Source: Palsa-504 sp963795795 (lineage in GTDB: Bacteria; Actinomycetota; Actinomycetes; Streptosporangiales; Streptosporangiaceae). Taken from it: 64,000 bases of DNA. A program made the position numbers and the translations under genes. Positions 9,071 through 16,866 of the stretch are shown piece by piece (the stretch's first letter is position 1; each line of letters starts with the position of its first letter). Under the pieces are notes generated by a model that made no database searches, was not told the DNA's origin, and saw only the letters and a program-made list of their open reading frames with translations. The DNA is taken from the NCBI GenBank assembly GCA_963795795.1, contig CAWCJS010000006.1, positions 334,581 through 398,580 of the forward strand. The letters run 5' to 3'.

Positions 9071-10330
9071 CTAGCCGAAGCACTGGCCCTCGCCGCGGTA
9101 GGTCGGTACGGCGGTGACCTCGTCGCCGTGGATCACGTAGTACTCCTTGAACCGCTCGGCGAGTTCGCCCGCCTTGGCGTGGCGGAGCCAGACGCGGTCA
9201 CCGGGCTGAAGCTGATCGGCGGCCGCGCCGCGCACGGGCGTCTGGACTTCGCCGGCGCCTTCGACGCCGGTGAGGGCGAGCCCGGCGGGCAGGAACGGCC
9301 GCGGCAGGCGATCCGGTGTCCCCGGGCCCGAGGCGATATAACCGCCGGAGAACAGCGTGGCGACACCAGGTCCCGGCCGCCTGACCACGGGCAGCGCGAA
9401 CAGCAGCGCCGGTTCCGGGGTGAACCGCCGGTACGCGTCGAACAGCGTGGGGCCGACCAGCCCGGAGCCCGCGGTCAGCTCGGTCACCGACGCGTCCCTG
9501 GCCGTCGACTCCAGGCTGCCGGTGCCGCCGCCGTTCACGAACTCCAGGCTGGTCAGCGCCTCGATCATGCGGACCGCTTCGGCCCGCCGCCGGCTCAGTT
9601 CGCGCGCCGAGCGGTCCTGGATGGCCCGGATCAGCTGCGCGCGGACCGGGCTCCCCGGCGGGGCGTCGCCCAGCCCGGCGATCTGCCCCTCGTAGCCCAT
9701 CACGCCCACCAGCCGGAAGCCCGCTCGCTGCGTGATCGTCCGGGCGAAGCCCGCGGCCTGCTCCGGCGTGAACAACGGGGAGCGCCGCGTGCCGATATGG
9801 ACCGCCGGCCTGCCGCCCAGCGGGCGCCAGGAGACGTCGAGTTCCAGGCAGACCCGGATCTCCGGGTGGTCGGCGCCGAGGGCCCGGTCCACCACGTCCA
9901 GGTGCGCGGGCGAGTCGACCATGATCGTGAGCTTTCGCCGGGCCACGTCATCCGCCGCCAGGGCCCGGATGGCCGTGGCGTCTACCGTGGGGTAGGCGAC
10001 CAGCACGTCGTCGCTGGTGCCCATGGCGTGCAGCCAGAGGGCCTCGGGCAGCGAGTAGCACATGACGCCCCGGTAGCCGGGCTGGGCCAGGGTGCGCTCG
10101 ATCAGGTAGCGGCACCTGACCGACTTGGTGGCCACGCGGATCGGGTGGTCTCCGGCGCGGCGCACGAGGTCGGCGGCGTTCCGGTCGAACGCGTCCAGGT
10201 CGACGATGGCCAGTGGCGGGTCAATGTCCGCGGTCAGGCGGTCGTACCTCGCCCGCAGCGCCTCGGGCGCAGGCCCCCGCCGCGCTTGCTCCGCGTCATC
10301 CGCAGGCCTGCCGCCCTGGTCGACTGACAT
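9071..10330 (-). CDS. PLP-dependent amino acid deaminase/aldolase (alanine racemase N-terminal fold)
   Basis: 419-aa protein with an alanine-racemase-like N-terminal barrel. PAIVDLDAFDRN-like text (PLAIVDLDAFDRNAADL) precedes the probable PLP-lysine in IRVATKSVRC, and the C-terminal part contains GDRVWLRHAKAGEL and YYVIHGDEVTAVPTYRGEG, typical of D-threonine-aldolase/D-serine-dehydratase relatives annotated as amino acid deaminase/aldolase. The ATG at 10330 is chosen; a GTG at 10351 would add 7 residues but starts inside a palindrome. In many actinomycetes this gene neighbours a D-arabinono-1,4-lactone oxidase gene; here the oxidase lies 4.4 kb away and is divergent. Substrate is not predictable. 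Confidence 0.85.
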   Translation of the reverse strand: MSVDQGGRPADDAEQARRGPAPEALRARYDRLTADIDPPLAIVDLDAFDRNAADLVRRAGDHPIRVATKSVRCRYLIERTLAQPGYRGVMCYSLPEALWLHAMGTSDDVLVAYPTVDATAIRALAADDVARRKLTIMVDSPAHLDVVDRALGADHPEIRVCLELDVSWRPLGGRPAVHIGTRRSPLFTPEQAAGFARTITQRAGFRLVGVMGYEGQIAGLGDAPPGSPVRAQLIRAIQDRSARELSRRRAEAVRMIEALTSLEFVNGGGTGSLESTARDASVTELTAGSGLVGPTLFDAYRRFTPEPALLFALPVVRRPGPGVATLFSGGYIASGPGTPDRLPRPFLPAGLALTGVEGAGEVQTPVRGAAADQLQPGDRVWLRHAKAGELAERFKEYYVIHGDEVTAVPTYRGEGQCFG

Positions 10331-10350
10331 GCTCGCACAGTAGACCGCCA

Positions 10351-10378
10351 CCGGGGAAATATGAAATACCGTCCCCGG
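10351..10378. promoter_or_regulatory. Palindromic operator-like motif upstream of the aldolase gene
   Basis: Perfect 7-bp arms CCGGGGA and TCCCCGG surround the spacer AATATGAAATACCG. The site sits about 20 bp upstream of the ATG on the minus strand. An almost identical site (arms CCGGA/TCCGG, spacer AATATGAATACTG) lies directly before the oxidase gene at 14746-14768. Such a match between two non-homologous genes argues for a common regulator; which one is unknown. Confidence 0.55.
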
Positions 10379-10600
10379 GGATCGTCCCCTTGCGCCTGTC
10401 CCGCCGCGTCCGTCCAGAGTTACCGACCAGTCACAAATTGTCTTACGGGTGCCTTACGCGCCGAACCTTGCGGGTGACGGCACCGTTCCAGATATGGCCG
10501 ACGAGGTTGTAACGCGACGGTCCATGTCGCTGATGAGGCACGCCACGTGGCTCGTTCGGCGTGGCATTCGGCGACCTCTACCATCGGAAGCTGGTTCTAG

Positions 10601-11392
10601 ATGACGCTGGACATGGACATCGCCGCGGACGATCGGACCGAAGCCGCGCGGAACCTGATAGACCGGGCGCAGATGGGCCTCGTCGACCTGGTCACCGTGA
10701 CGGCCCTCGAATTGTGCTCGCTCGGCGGCCCCGCGCGACCGCTGTTCGACGAGATGCCCGCTCGCGCCTGGACACGCATGGGGCGGCGGCAGCGCAGGCA
10801 GGCCATGGATCAGGCGACCCAGGGACTGGTCAGGCGAGGCCTGCTCATTGACACCACCTCCGGGACCAGTCCTGAGCAGCCGACCGAGACCTGCGCGTTG
10901 AAGCCGGAGCTGGGCCTCGTGCTGGCCGCGCGCTGCCACCCGGCGTTCGCCGTGACAATACAAGCCGAGGACCACAATCTGCGCGCTCTCCGGTTGTTCG
11001 CCCTGGGGGACGAGGCCGAACTGGTGCGGGGTTTCGTGCTGGAAGAGCCCGGACTGCCGCGGAACCCTGAGCGCCATTTCGCGGAAGTCAGCAAGCTGGG
11101 GCCGCTGGGCTGGTTCTACCGTTACTTCCTGGTCTCGCGGGACATGGCGGCGGAGATCCTGGCGCAATGGACGGTTTCCCCGCCCTGGCAGCCTGGTGCA
11201 CCCGTCTCCTTGGGGTGGCTGTTGTACGCCTGGTATCCAGACCGGAAGAACCCGGCCGGATATCGTCTGAGGATCCGGGGGGACGGCACCAGGGCCTGCC
11301 TGGATGGTCTCGCCCATGGCGCCGCGGCCGAGTACGACGTCGAAGGGCTCCGCGCGGTAATGCTCGACCTCCTTATCCGCCCGTCGCGGTGA
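10601..11392 (+). CDS. Uncharacterised protein (263 aa)
   Basis: Not recognised. Soluble, no signal peptide or membrane segment. The N-terminal half looks helical, with a basic RMGRRQRRQAMDQATQGLVRRG helix region; the middle has alternating beta-like text (FAVTIQAEDHNLRALRLFALG), followed by GPLGWFYRYFLVSRDMAAE. The end (GDGTRACLDGLAHGAAAEY) could be a small beta domain. The ATG at 10601 is preceded by a weak GGAAG. It is the first of three same-strand genes placed between the divergent aldolase and oxidase genes. Confidence 0.7.
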   Translation: MTLDMDIAADDRTEAARNLIDRAQMGLVDLVTVTALELCSLGGPARPLFDEMPARAWTRMGRRQRRQAMDQATQGLVRRGLLIDTTSGTSPEQPTETCALKPELGLVLAARCHPAFAVTIQAEDHNLRALRLFALGDEAELVRGFVLEEPGLPRNPERHFAEVSKLGPLGWFYRYFLVSRDMAAEILAQWTVSPPWQPGAPVSLGWLLYAWYPDRKNPAGYRLRIRGDGTRACLDGLAHGAAAEYDVEGLRAVMLDLLIRPSR

Positions 11393-11475
11393 GATCCACG
11401 CGGTCCGCGCACTCCGCCGCTCATCCGCAGCCCGCCCTGCCGCCAGCAAGCTGACACGCTGAGTCGGCCGGTAGC

Positions 11476-11499
11476 ATGACGATCATGCGATTGCTTTAG
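11476..11499 (+). promoter_or_regulatory. Possible leader peptide upstream of the tlyA-like gene
   Basis: A very short frame ATG ACG ATC ATG CGA TTG CTT TAG (MTIMRLL) ends 24 bp before a strong terminator hairpin (11523-11550), both lying in the 260-bp gap before the rRNA methyltransferase-like gene. This is the usual layout of ribosome-mediated attenuation. The call rests only on arrangement; no ribosome-binding site stands out. Confidence 0.35.
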
Positions 11500-11522
11500 C
11501 ACTAGATCCCCGCGGACTTCCT

Positions 11523-11550
11523 GGCCGCTGCCCTCGGCAGCGGCCATTTT
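11523..11550 (+). terminator. Strong hairpin with T-tract (terminator or attenuator)
   Basis: Perfect 10-bp arms GGCCGCTGCC and GGCAGCGGCC with a CTC loop, followed by ATTTT. It is 130 bp downstream of the preceding gene and about 100 bp upstream of the tlyA-like start, so it may act as an attenuator rather than as the terminator of the upstream gene. Confidence 0.7.
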
Positions 11551-11652
11551 GGCGTGCGCGGGCACGGCGGGAACCCGCATGGCCCCGCCCGTGGTCCTCC
11601 TTGACCGCTCGGTCCCTGTTCTGCCAGCCCGAGCCCGAGGAGAACCCCTGCC

Positions 11653-12486
11653 ATGCCCGCTCCCGGGCGCGTCCCAGTCGTCGCCCTCATTACCCTGCTC
11701 CGGCGCCGCTTCCCCGGCCTTGATGATCCCGCCCGGCTCATCAAAGAAGGCGCGGTCCTGGTCAACGGCGTGCCCGCGGAAAGCCTCCGCACCCGCGTGC
11801 GAGCCGACTCCGCCATCCGGATACGCCATCCCCGCCTGCTGCGCGGGACGATCAAGCTGGCCCACGCCCTGACCGCCTTCGGGATCGACGCGGCCGGCAC
11901 TGTCGCGCTCGACCTAGGTGCGGCAGCCGGCGGCTTCACCCAGGCCCTGCTCGAGGCCGGCGCGGCCCGCGTCTACGCGGTCGATGCCGGCGCCGGCCAG
12001 CTCCGCGGCTGGCTGCGCGCCGACCCCCGGGTGATCAACCTCGAGCGCACCAACCTGGCCCGGCTCGGCCCGCACCTCATCAGCGAGCCGGTGAACCTGA
12101 TCACCATGGACCTGTCCTACCTGGCCATCGCCGATGCCATCGGCCAGCTGGACCGGCAGATGCTGGCCCCGGCGACACAGCTCATCGCACTGGTCAAGCC
12201 GACATTCGAACTCCACGCCGCCACCCTGGCCGACCAGCCGCAGCAGGTCGCAGCCGCCACCCAGACCGCAGCCCGCGCGCTGGAAGACCACGACTGGCAC
12301 GTCCTCGGCCAGCAGCCATCACCCATCCTGGGAGCCAAAGGAGCGGTCGAAATACTCCTCCACGCTGCATCCGGACGGCGGCTCAGTAGGAACATATCGC
12401 CCATCGCGCTGCACCGAGGGTCGGCGCTAGAGCACCGGCTCGGCCAGGTTCGACCGCCGTTACTTTATTGCTGCCTTGACCGGTAG
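11653..12486 (+). CDS. Divergent TlyA-family S4/FtsJ methyltransferase
   Basis: 277 aa. Residues about 10-60 form an S4-like RNA-binding domain (IKEGAVLVNGVPAESL); the rest is an FtsJ-type Rossmann methyltransferase with SAM motif ALDLGAAAGGFTQALLEAGA, AVDAGAGQL, ERTNLARLGP and LVKPTFEL. TlyA proteins 2'-O-methylate 16S and 23S rRNA, which affects capreomycin susceptibility. This copy differs from housekeeping TlyA: the N-terminus is variant and about 37 extra residues follow the usual end at KGAVEILLHAA. The ATG at 11653 has GAGGAGAA upstream. It stands 32 bp before the NACHT gene, behind a possible attenuator, which suggests a resistance-type paralogue. Confidence 0.82.
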   Translation: MPAPGRVPVVALITLLRRRFPGLDDPARLIKEGAVLVNGVPAESLRTRVRADSAIRIRHPRLLRGTIKLAHALTAFGIDAAGTVALDLGAAAGGFTQALLEAGAARVYAVDAGAGQLRGWLRADPRVINLERTNLARLGPHLISEPVNLITMDLSYLAIADAIGQLDRQMLAPATQLIALVKPTFELHAATLADQPQQVAAATQTAARALEDHDWHVLGQQPSPILGAKGAVEILLHAASGRRLSRNISPIALHRGSALEHRLGQVRPPLLYCCLDR

Positions 12487-12518
12487 CCGCGGTACGCAGC
12501 AGGTGGCAATCTGCAATC

Positions 12519-14720
12519 GTGAGGGATCGGAACCGCTCGGATGGGCGGCGGTGGCGAAACGCTATCCTCCGTCCGAACCCGGTGAGCCTCGCGGTGGTTT
12601 CGGCGTTGTTCTTGCTGCCATGGGCTGTGGCATTGGTAAAGGTCCGCCACCATCATCTAGACAGCGGCGCAGTGGGCTTGGCGGCCACGTTCTCGCTAGG
12701 CCTGCCCGCGCTCTGGCTGGCGGTGGCCGGTTACCTGGAAGGCCGAAGACCGGATCAGGCCAGCAAGCTGACGCTGGGTCCTGTGGCCGACGAGTTGGCT
12801 ATCGCGGTAGGCGCGCAGTGGGAGGCCGAGGCCCAGGTACGCCGTCTTAACGACCCTTATCCGTTGCCGGTCTCCTGGGCTGCGGCGGACGCGTCACTGA
12901 CCGACTCCTGGCCGTCGTTGGTGAGGCTAGCGAGCACCGGTGTCGGATGGCCGGTAGCTCCGCCCGCGGGCACCTGGGCGTCTGCTCCGGATGACCTGGC
13001 GGGTGAGGGCGGTGAGCTGGCCGCTGTGCTCACCCGGGTGCCGACCGGGCGGCTGGTCGTACTCGGTGAGCCAGGGTCTGGGAAGACGGTACTGATGATC
13101 CGGCTCGTGCTGGACCTGTTGGCCCGCCGGACCGGTGGCGAACCCGTCCCGTTCCTGGCTTCTATCGCCGCCTGGAATCCGATGGAACAAGATCTGCGTG
13201 GCTGGCTAGGCGCCCAACTCCTGATGGATCACCCGGCCCTGGCCAACCCCGGGCCGACCGGAGGGACGGAGTCCAGCCAGGCTGCGTCCCTGCTTGAGGC
13301 CAGGTTGATCCTGCCGATCCTGGATGGGCTTGATGAGATCCCCGAGGAGATCCGACGCCCGGCGATCAGCCGGATTAACGACGCCTTGCGGGCTGGCGAG
13401 CAAGTAGTGGTGACCTGCCGTACCCAGCAGTACGGGGATGCGGTCAGGCCGCCGGATGGCATCGGGGTGACCCTCCGGGCGTTTGCCGCGGTGGAGTTGC
13501 ATCGGCTGGACGCAGCTGCCGTCCGGAATTACCTGCTGGAGGACGCGTCTGGCCCAACCGCGGAGGCCCGCTGGGATCCCGTTCTGGCCGTGCTCGGAGC
13601 CGAAGTCCCGGTCGGGCAAGCACTTCGCACGCCACTGATGGTCGGCCTGGCCCGGGTCATCTATAACCCCCGGCCTGGCGAGCTGTCCGGTAGCTTGCCT
13701 GAGCCGAGGGAGTTGCTTGATCGGGCCGACCGGGCGGCGGTGGAAGCTCGGCTGTTGGATGCGTTCATTCCCGCGGCTTACCGGCATGATCGCGATAGCC
13801 GCTGGAACGCGCGGGACGCGGAGGGGTGGCTGGTGGTCCTCAGCCGTCAGCTTCAGGACGCGATCGGCAGTCCGGACCTGGCCTGGTGGCAGCTGCCGCG
13901 AGCCGTACCCGGCTTCATGGCCGCCGCTGGGATCGTGCTCGGCGTCGCGCTCGGGACCGTGGGCTGGGTGGCGGGCTGGGTCCTGGGCGGGTACGGAATA
14001 GGGCGCGGAATCGTGTCCAGGATCGTGACCGGGATCCTGCTGGCCGCAGCGGGGGTGGCGGTAGGCGTTGCCGCCGTGAAGCTCAGGGACTCGCCAGGAC
14101 CAGTCCGCGGCATCCGCTGGCAGCTACCGGGTCCCGGCGACCTCCTGGTCGGGCTTGCGGTAATAGCGTTCTGCGGGGGATTCGGGGTCCTGGATTTTTC
14201 CGGGGTCGTGCCAGGAACCGGTCCTAAGAGCGGGCTCGTGGCCGGCTTGGTGGACGGGAGCATACTCGGAGCCGTACTCGGGATCTTCCTGTGGGCCTTT
14301 CAGCAGAGAGGTAATCCGCTCGACCTCAGCTCCGCGTTGAGTCCGCGAGGGGCGCTGGCCGGGGATCGTAAAACCGGGATGGCCCTCGGAGCCATGGCCG
14401 GAGCTGGAGTTGCGGCGGTGATCACGGCCCTGGCCGAGGTAGCTAGAAAGGGCGGTCCCGGGATTGGATACGGGATTGCCGCCGGGGTAATGCTCGGGAT
14501 CGCGTGCAGCTTCGCGGTGGCGAGGTGGCCCAGTTACGGCATAGCCAGGATATGGCTCGCGCTGCACCACCAGCTGCCGTGGTCACTGGGCGACTTTCTC
14601 GCCGATGCCCACCGGCGGGGCGTGCTCCGCCAGGCAGGCGCGGTCTACCAGTTCCGGCACATCGAGCTACAGCACCGGCTCGCCAGTCGGCCGGCCGCGG
14701 CGGCACCCGAAAGGGAGTAG
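12519..14720 (+). CDS. Membrane-anchored NACHT-type STAND NTPase
   Basis: 733 aa. Two N-terminal membrane segments (about residues 21-40 and 48-72) are followed by a cytoplasmic NTPase: Walker A GEPGSGKT at 183-190, Walker B LPILDGLDEIPEE near 265-277 with the NACHT-type acidic triplet, and a sensor-like VVVTCRTQQY. Residues about 455-650 contain several glycine-rich membrane segments. The end (HHQLPWSLGDFLADAHRRG then VYQFRHIELQHRLA) is a conserved tail seen in actinomycete NACHT proteins. NACHT NTPases act as signalling or antiphage sensors, but the role of this membrane subgroup is not known. GTG start at 12519; no fused effector domain is visible. Confidence 0.83.
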   Translation: MRDRNRSDGRRWRNAILRPNPVSLAVVSALFLLPWAVALVKVRHHHLDSGAVGLAATFSLGLPALWLAVAGYLEGRRPDQASKLTLGPVADELAIAVGAQWEAEAQVRRLNDPYPLPVSWAAADASLTDSWPSLVRLASTGVGWPVAPPAGTWASAPDDLAGEGGELAAVLTRVPTGRLVVLGEPGSGKTVLMIRLVLDLLARRTGGEPVPFLASIAAWNPMEQDLRGWLGAQLLMDHPALANPGPTGGTESSQAASLLEARLILPILDGLDEIPEEIRRPAISRINDALRAGEQVVVTCRTQQYGDAVRPPDGIGVTLRAFAAVELHRLDAAAVRNYLLEDASGPTAEARWDPVLAVLGAEVPVGQALRTPLMVGLARVIYNPRPGELSGSLPEPRELLDRADRAAVEARLLDAFIPAAYRHDRDSRWNARDAEGWLVVLSRQLQDAIGSPDLAWWQLPRAVPGFMAAAGIVLGVALGTVGWVAGWVLGGYGIGRGIVSRIVTGILLAAAGVAVGVAAVKLRDSPGPVRGIRWQLPGPGDLLVGLAVIAFCGGFGVLDFSGVVPGTGPKSGLVAGLVDGSILGAVLGIFLWAFQQRGNPLDLSSALSPRGALAGDRKTGMALGAMAGAGVAAVITALAEVARKGGPGIGYGIAAGVMLGIACSFAVARWPSYGIARIWLALHHQLPWSLGDFLADAHRRGVLRQAGAVYQFRHIELQHRLASRPAAAAPERE

Positions 14721-14745
14721 CCCCCCGGTAAGCCATGTACGCGGT

Positions 14746-14768
14746 CCGGAAATATGAATACTGTCCGG
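14746..14768. promoter_or_regulatory. Palindromic operator-like motif upstream of the lactone oxidase gene
   Basis: Arms CCGGA and TCCGG flank the spacer AATATGAATACTG, ending 2 bp before the ATG at 14771, where a bound protein or RNA fold would block translation or transcription start. It matches the site at 10351-10378 in 12 of 13 spacer bases plus one inserted A. Confidence 0.55.
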
Positions 14769-14770
14769 TC

Positions 14771-16147
14771 ATGCACTTCTCTCCTGGGCGGCGCGGCCAC
14801 CCGGCCCCGGCGGGCGGCACGTGGCGGAACTGGGCCGGAAACGTGACGGCGACTCCGGCACGCTGGGCCACACCGCGAACGGAAGCCGAGATCTCGGCCG
14901 CGGTCACGGACGCGGCCACGGCCGGACTCCGGGTGCGGGCGCTGGGCAGCGGACACTCCTTCACCCCGGCCGCCGCGACCGACGGCCTGGCGCTCGACCT
15001 GTCCGGCTGGACCGGGATCGTGGCCGCGGACACGCGGACCGGCCTGGTCACGGTCCGGTCCGGGACCACGCTGCGGGCCCTGGGCGCCGCGCTCGACGGG
15101 CTGGGGCTGGCCATGGCCAACCTCGGCGATATCGACGCGCAGACGGTCGCGGGCGCCCTGAGCACCGGGACGCACGGCACCGGCGCCCGGCTGGGGGGGC
15201 TGGCCACCCAGGCCGAGGCGTTCAGCCTGGTCCTGGCCGACGGTTCCCCGGTGACGTGCTCGGCGTCGGAGCGGCCCGAGCTGTTCGCGGCGGCCCGGGT
15301 GGGCCTCGGCGCGCTCGGCGTGATCAGCACCGTCACGCTGCGGTGCGTCCCCGCGTTCGCGCTGGCCGCGGACGAGCGCCCGGAACTCGTCGACGAGGTC
15401 ATCGAGCGGTTCGACTCGATCGCGGCGGCCAACGATCACTTCGAGTTCTACTGGTTCCCTTACGGCCGCTGGGCCCTGGTCAAGCGCAACAACCGGCTCT
15501 CACCCGGCCACACCGCGGCCCCCAATGTGCGGGCGTCCAGGCCGATGCCGGGCTGGCGCAGGTTCTGGGAGTTCGAGGTGATGGAGAACGCAGGGTTCGG
15601 GGCGCTGTGCCGGCTGGGCCGGGCGGCGCCGCGGTTCATCCCCTCGCTGAACAGGTTCTCCTCGGCCGCGCTGTCCTCCCGGTCTTACACCGACACCTCG
15701 CACCGGGTGTTCGTAACGCCCCGCCGGGTCCGTTTCGTCGAGTCTGAGTACGCCGTTCCACGTGAATCACTGGGTGACGTGCTCGCCGAGTTGCGCCGCG
15801 CGGTGCCGCACCTGGCCGATCCCGTGATGTTCCCGGTCGAGGTGCGGGTGGCCGCCGCCGATGACATCTGGCTGTCCACCGCGTACGGCCGGGAGACCGC
15901 CTACGTCGCGATCCACCAGTACACCGGGCTGCCCTATCAGGCGTACTTCGACGCGTTCGAGTCCATCGTGGCGCAGGTCGCGGGCAGGCCGCACTGGGGC
16001 AAGATGCACTCGCTGGACGCCGAGCGCCTAGGCGCGCTCTACCCGCGCTTTGACGACTTCCGCCGCGTCCGCGCCGAGGTGGACCCCGAAGGCAGGTTCG
16101 GCAATGCCTACCTAGACCGGGTCCTCGGCCCAGTCATTACCAAGTGA
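14771..16147 (+). CDS. FAD-linked D-arabinono-1,4-lactone/L-gulonolactone oxidase-like protein
   Basis: 458-aa VAO-type flavoprotein. The N-terminal FAD domain shows VRALGSGHSFTPAAATDG, where the histidine is the usual covalent flavin site, and GTHGTGARLGGLATQ. The C-terminal ALO domain ends with HWGKMHSLDAERLGALYPR and EGRFGNAYLDRVLG, the conserved HWGK signature. The family oxidises aldonolactones in the cytosol; the substrate here is unknown. The ATG at 14771 is chosen because the upstream part of the frame (from 14735) runs through a palindrome and gives an atypical start. Confidence 0.88.
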   Translation: MHFSPGRRGHPAPAGGTWRNWAGNVTATPARWATPRTEAEISAAVTDAATAGLRVRALGSGHSFTPAAATDGLALDLSGWTGIVAADTRTGLVTVRSGTTLRALGAALDGLGLAMANLGDIDAQTVAGALSTGTHGTGARLGGLATQAEAFSLVLADGSPVTCSASERPELFAAARVGLGALGVISTVTLRCVPAFALAADERPELVDEVIERFDSIAAANDHFEFYWFPYGRWALVKRNNRLSPGHTAAPNVRASRPMPGWRRFWEFEVMENAGFGALCRLGRAAPRFIPSLNRFSSAALSSRSYTDTSHRVFVTPRRVRFVESEYAVPRESLGDVLAELRRAVPHLADPVMFPVEVRVAAADDIWLSTAYGRETAYVAIHQYTGLPYQAYFDAFESIVAQVAGRPHWGKMHSLDAERLGALYPRFDDFRRVRAEVDPEGRFGNAYLDRVLGPVITK

Positions 16148-16207
16148 TGACGGGCCGGCGGCCCCCGAACCGTGCGTGACCGATCACCCGTGATCCGGTT
16201 AGCGGCC

Positions 16208-16262
16208 AGTGCCCGCGGCCGACGTGAAATCCGCCTTCTTTCACGACCGCGGCCGCGGCACT
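16208..16262. repeat. Long imperfect inverted repeat downstream of the oxidase gene
   Basis: AGTGCCcGCGGCCGaCGTGAAA pairs in stretches with TTTCACG-accg-CGGCCGCGGCACT around a 10-nt loop, giving a stem of about 20 bp. There is no T-tract. It may end transcription of the oxidase gene or separate it from the ATPase unit that follows. Confidence 0.5.
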
Positions 16263-16272
16263 GGTCGCGCGG

Positions 16273-16866
16273 ATGAGCGGGGTAAGCGGATTGGTGGCGA
16301 TGCGCGGAAGGGTCTGGTCGGCCCTGGCGGCGAACGGGCTGGCGGTCACGGCCGTGCTGGGCCGGCCGGGCGGCGCGCCCCCGGGCCTTCAGCTGGCGGC
16401 TGATACTACGGCCCAGGCCCCGGGAGCCGGCTCCGATGTGAGCAGGATCGCCCTGGTCTCCATCGTCGTCGTCGCGGTGGCCGCGTTCACGATGCTGCAG
16501 GTCATCGCCAGGTCGCGCGCTACACGGGGCGGCGGACCGCCCGGCTGGCCGGCCGGGCGGGCTCTCGGGGAAGGCCGGGTTGGGTGGTGGCGGCAGAGGT
16601 GCTGGAACGGGTTGAGGCCTATCGGATCACCGAGATTCCGCGGCAGCCCGACGCCGGCCACGCGCAGGCGCCCGCTGACCAGCGGAACGACTCGGGGCGG
16701 GCGCAGCGGGCCGCCGCGCTCGCCGCGGCCTACCACGCAGGCACCAGCGCCGGGGACCACGGTGCGCTCACCTTCGGCTGGGTGCGGCACCAGGCTGGCG
16801 GCCCGGTCCAGTTCCTCGCGGCCGGAGCGGGCCTGGTCGGCGGCGGGAAGGACGACGTTTTCCTGA
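16273..16866 (+). CDS. Possible small membrane protein upstream of the HerA-like ATPase
   Basis: Low-confidence frame. Its first 85 or so residues look like a real protein: a signal-like stretch (WSALAANGLAVTAVLG), an Ala/Pro-rich segment and a clear membrane helix (IALVSIVVVAVAAFTMLQVI) followed by basic residues. Beyond about 16580 the frame overlaps the ATPase gene and reads as low-complexity shadow text, so the true gene probably stops near 16580 and its stop may have been lost to an indel. No family is recognised. Confidence 0.3.
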   Translation: MSGVSGLVAMRGRVWSALAANGLAVTAVLGRPGGAPPGLQLAADTTAQAPGAGSDVSRIALVSIVVVAVAAFTMLQVIARSRATRGGGPPGWPAGRALGEGRVGWWRQRCWNGLRPIGSPRFRGSPTPATRRRPLTSGTTRGGRSGPPRSPRPTTQAPAPGTTVRSPSAGCGTRLAARSSSSRPERAWSAAGRTTFS

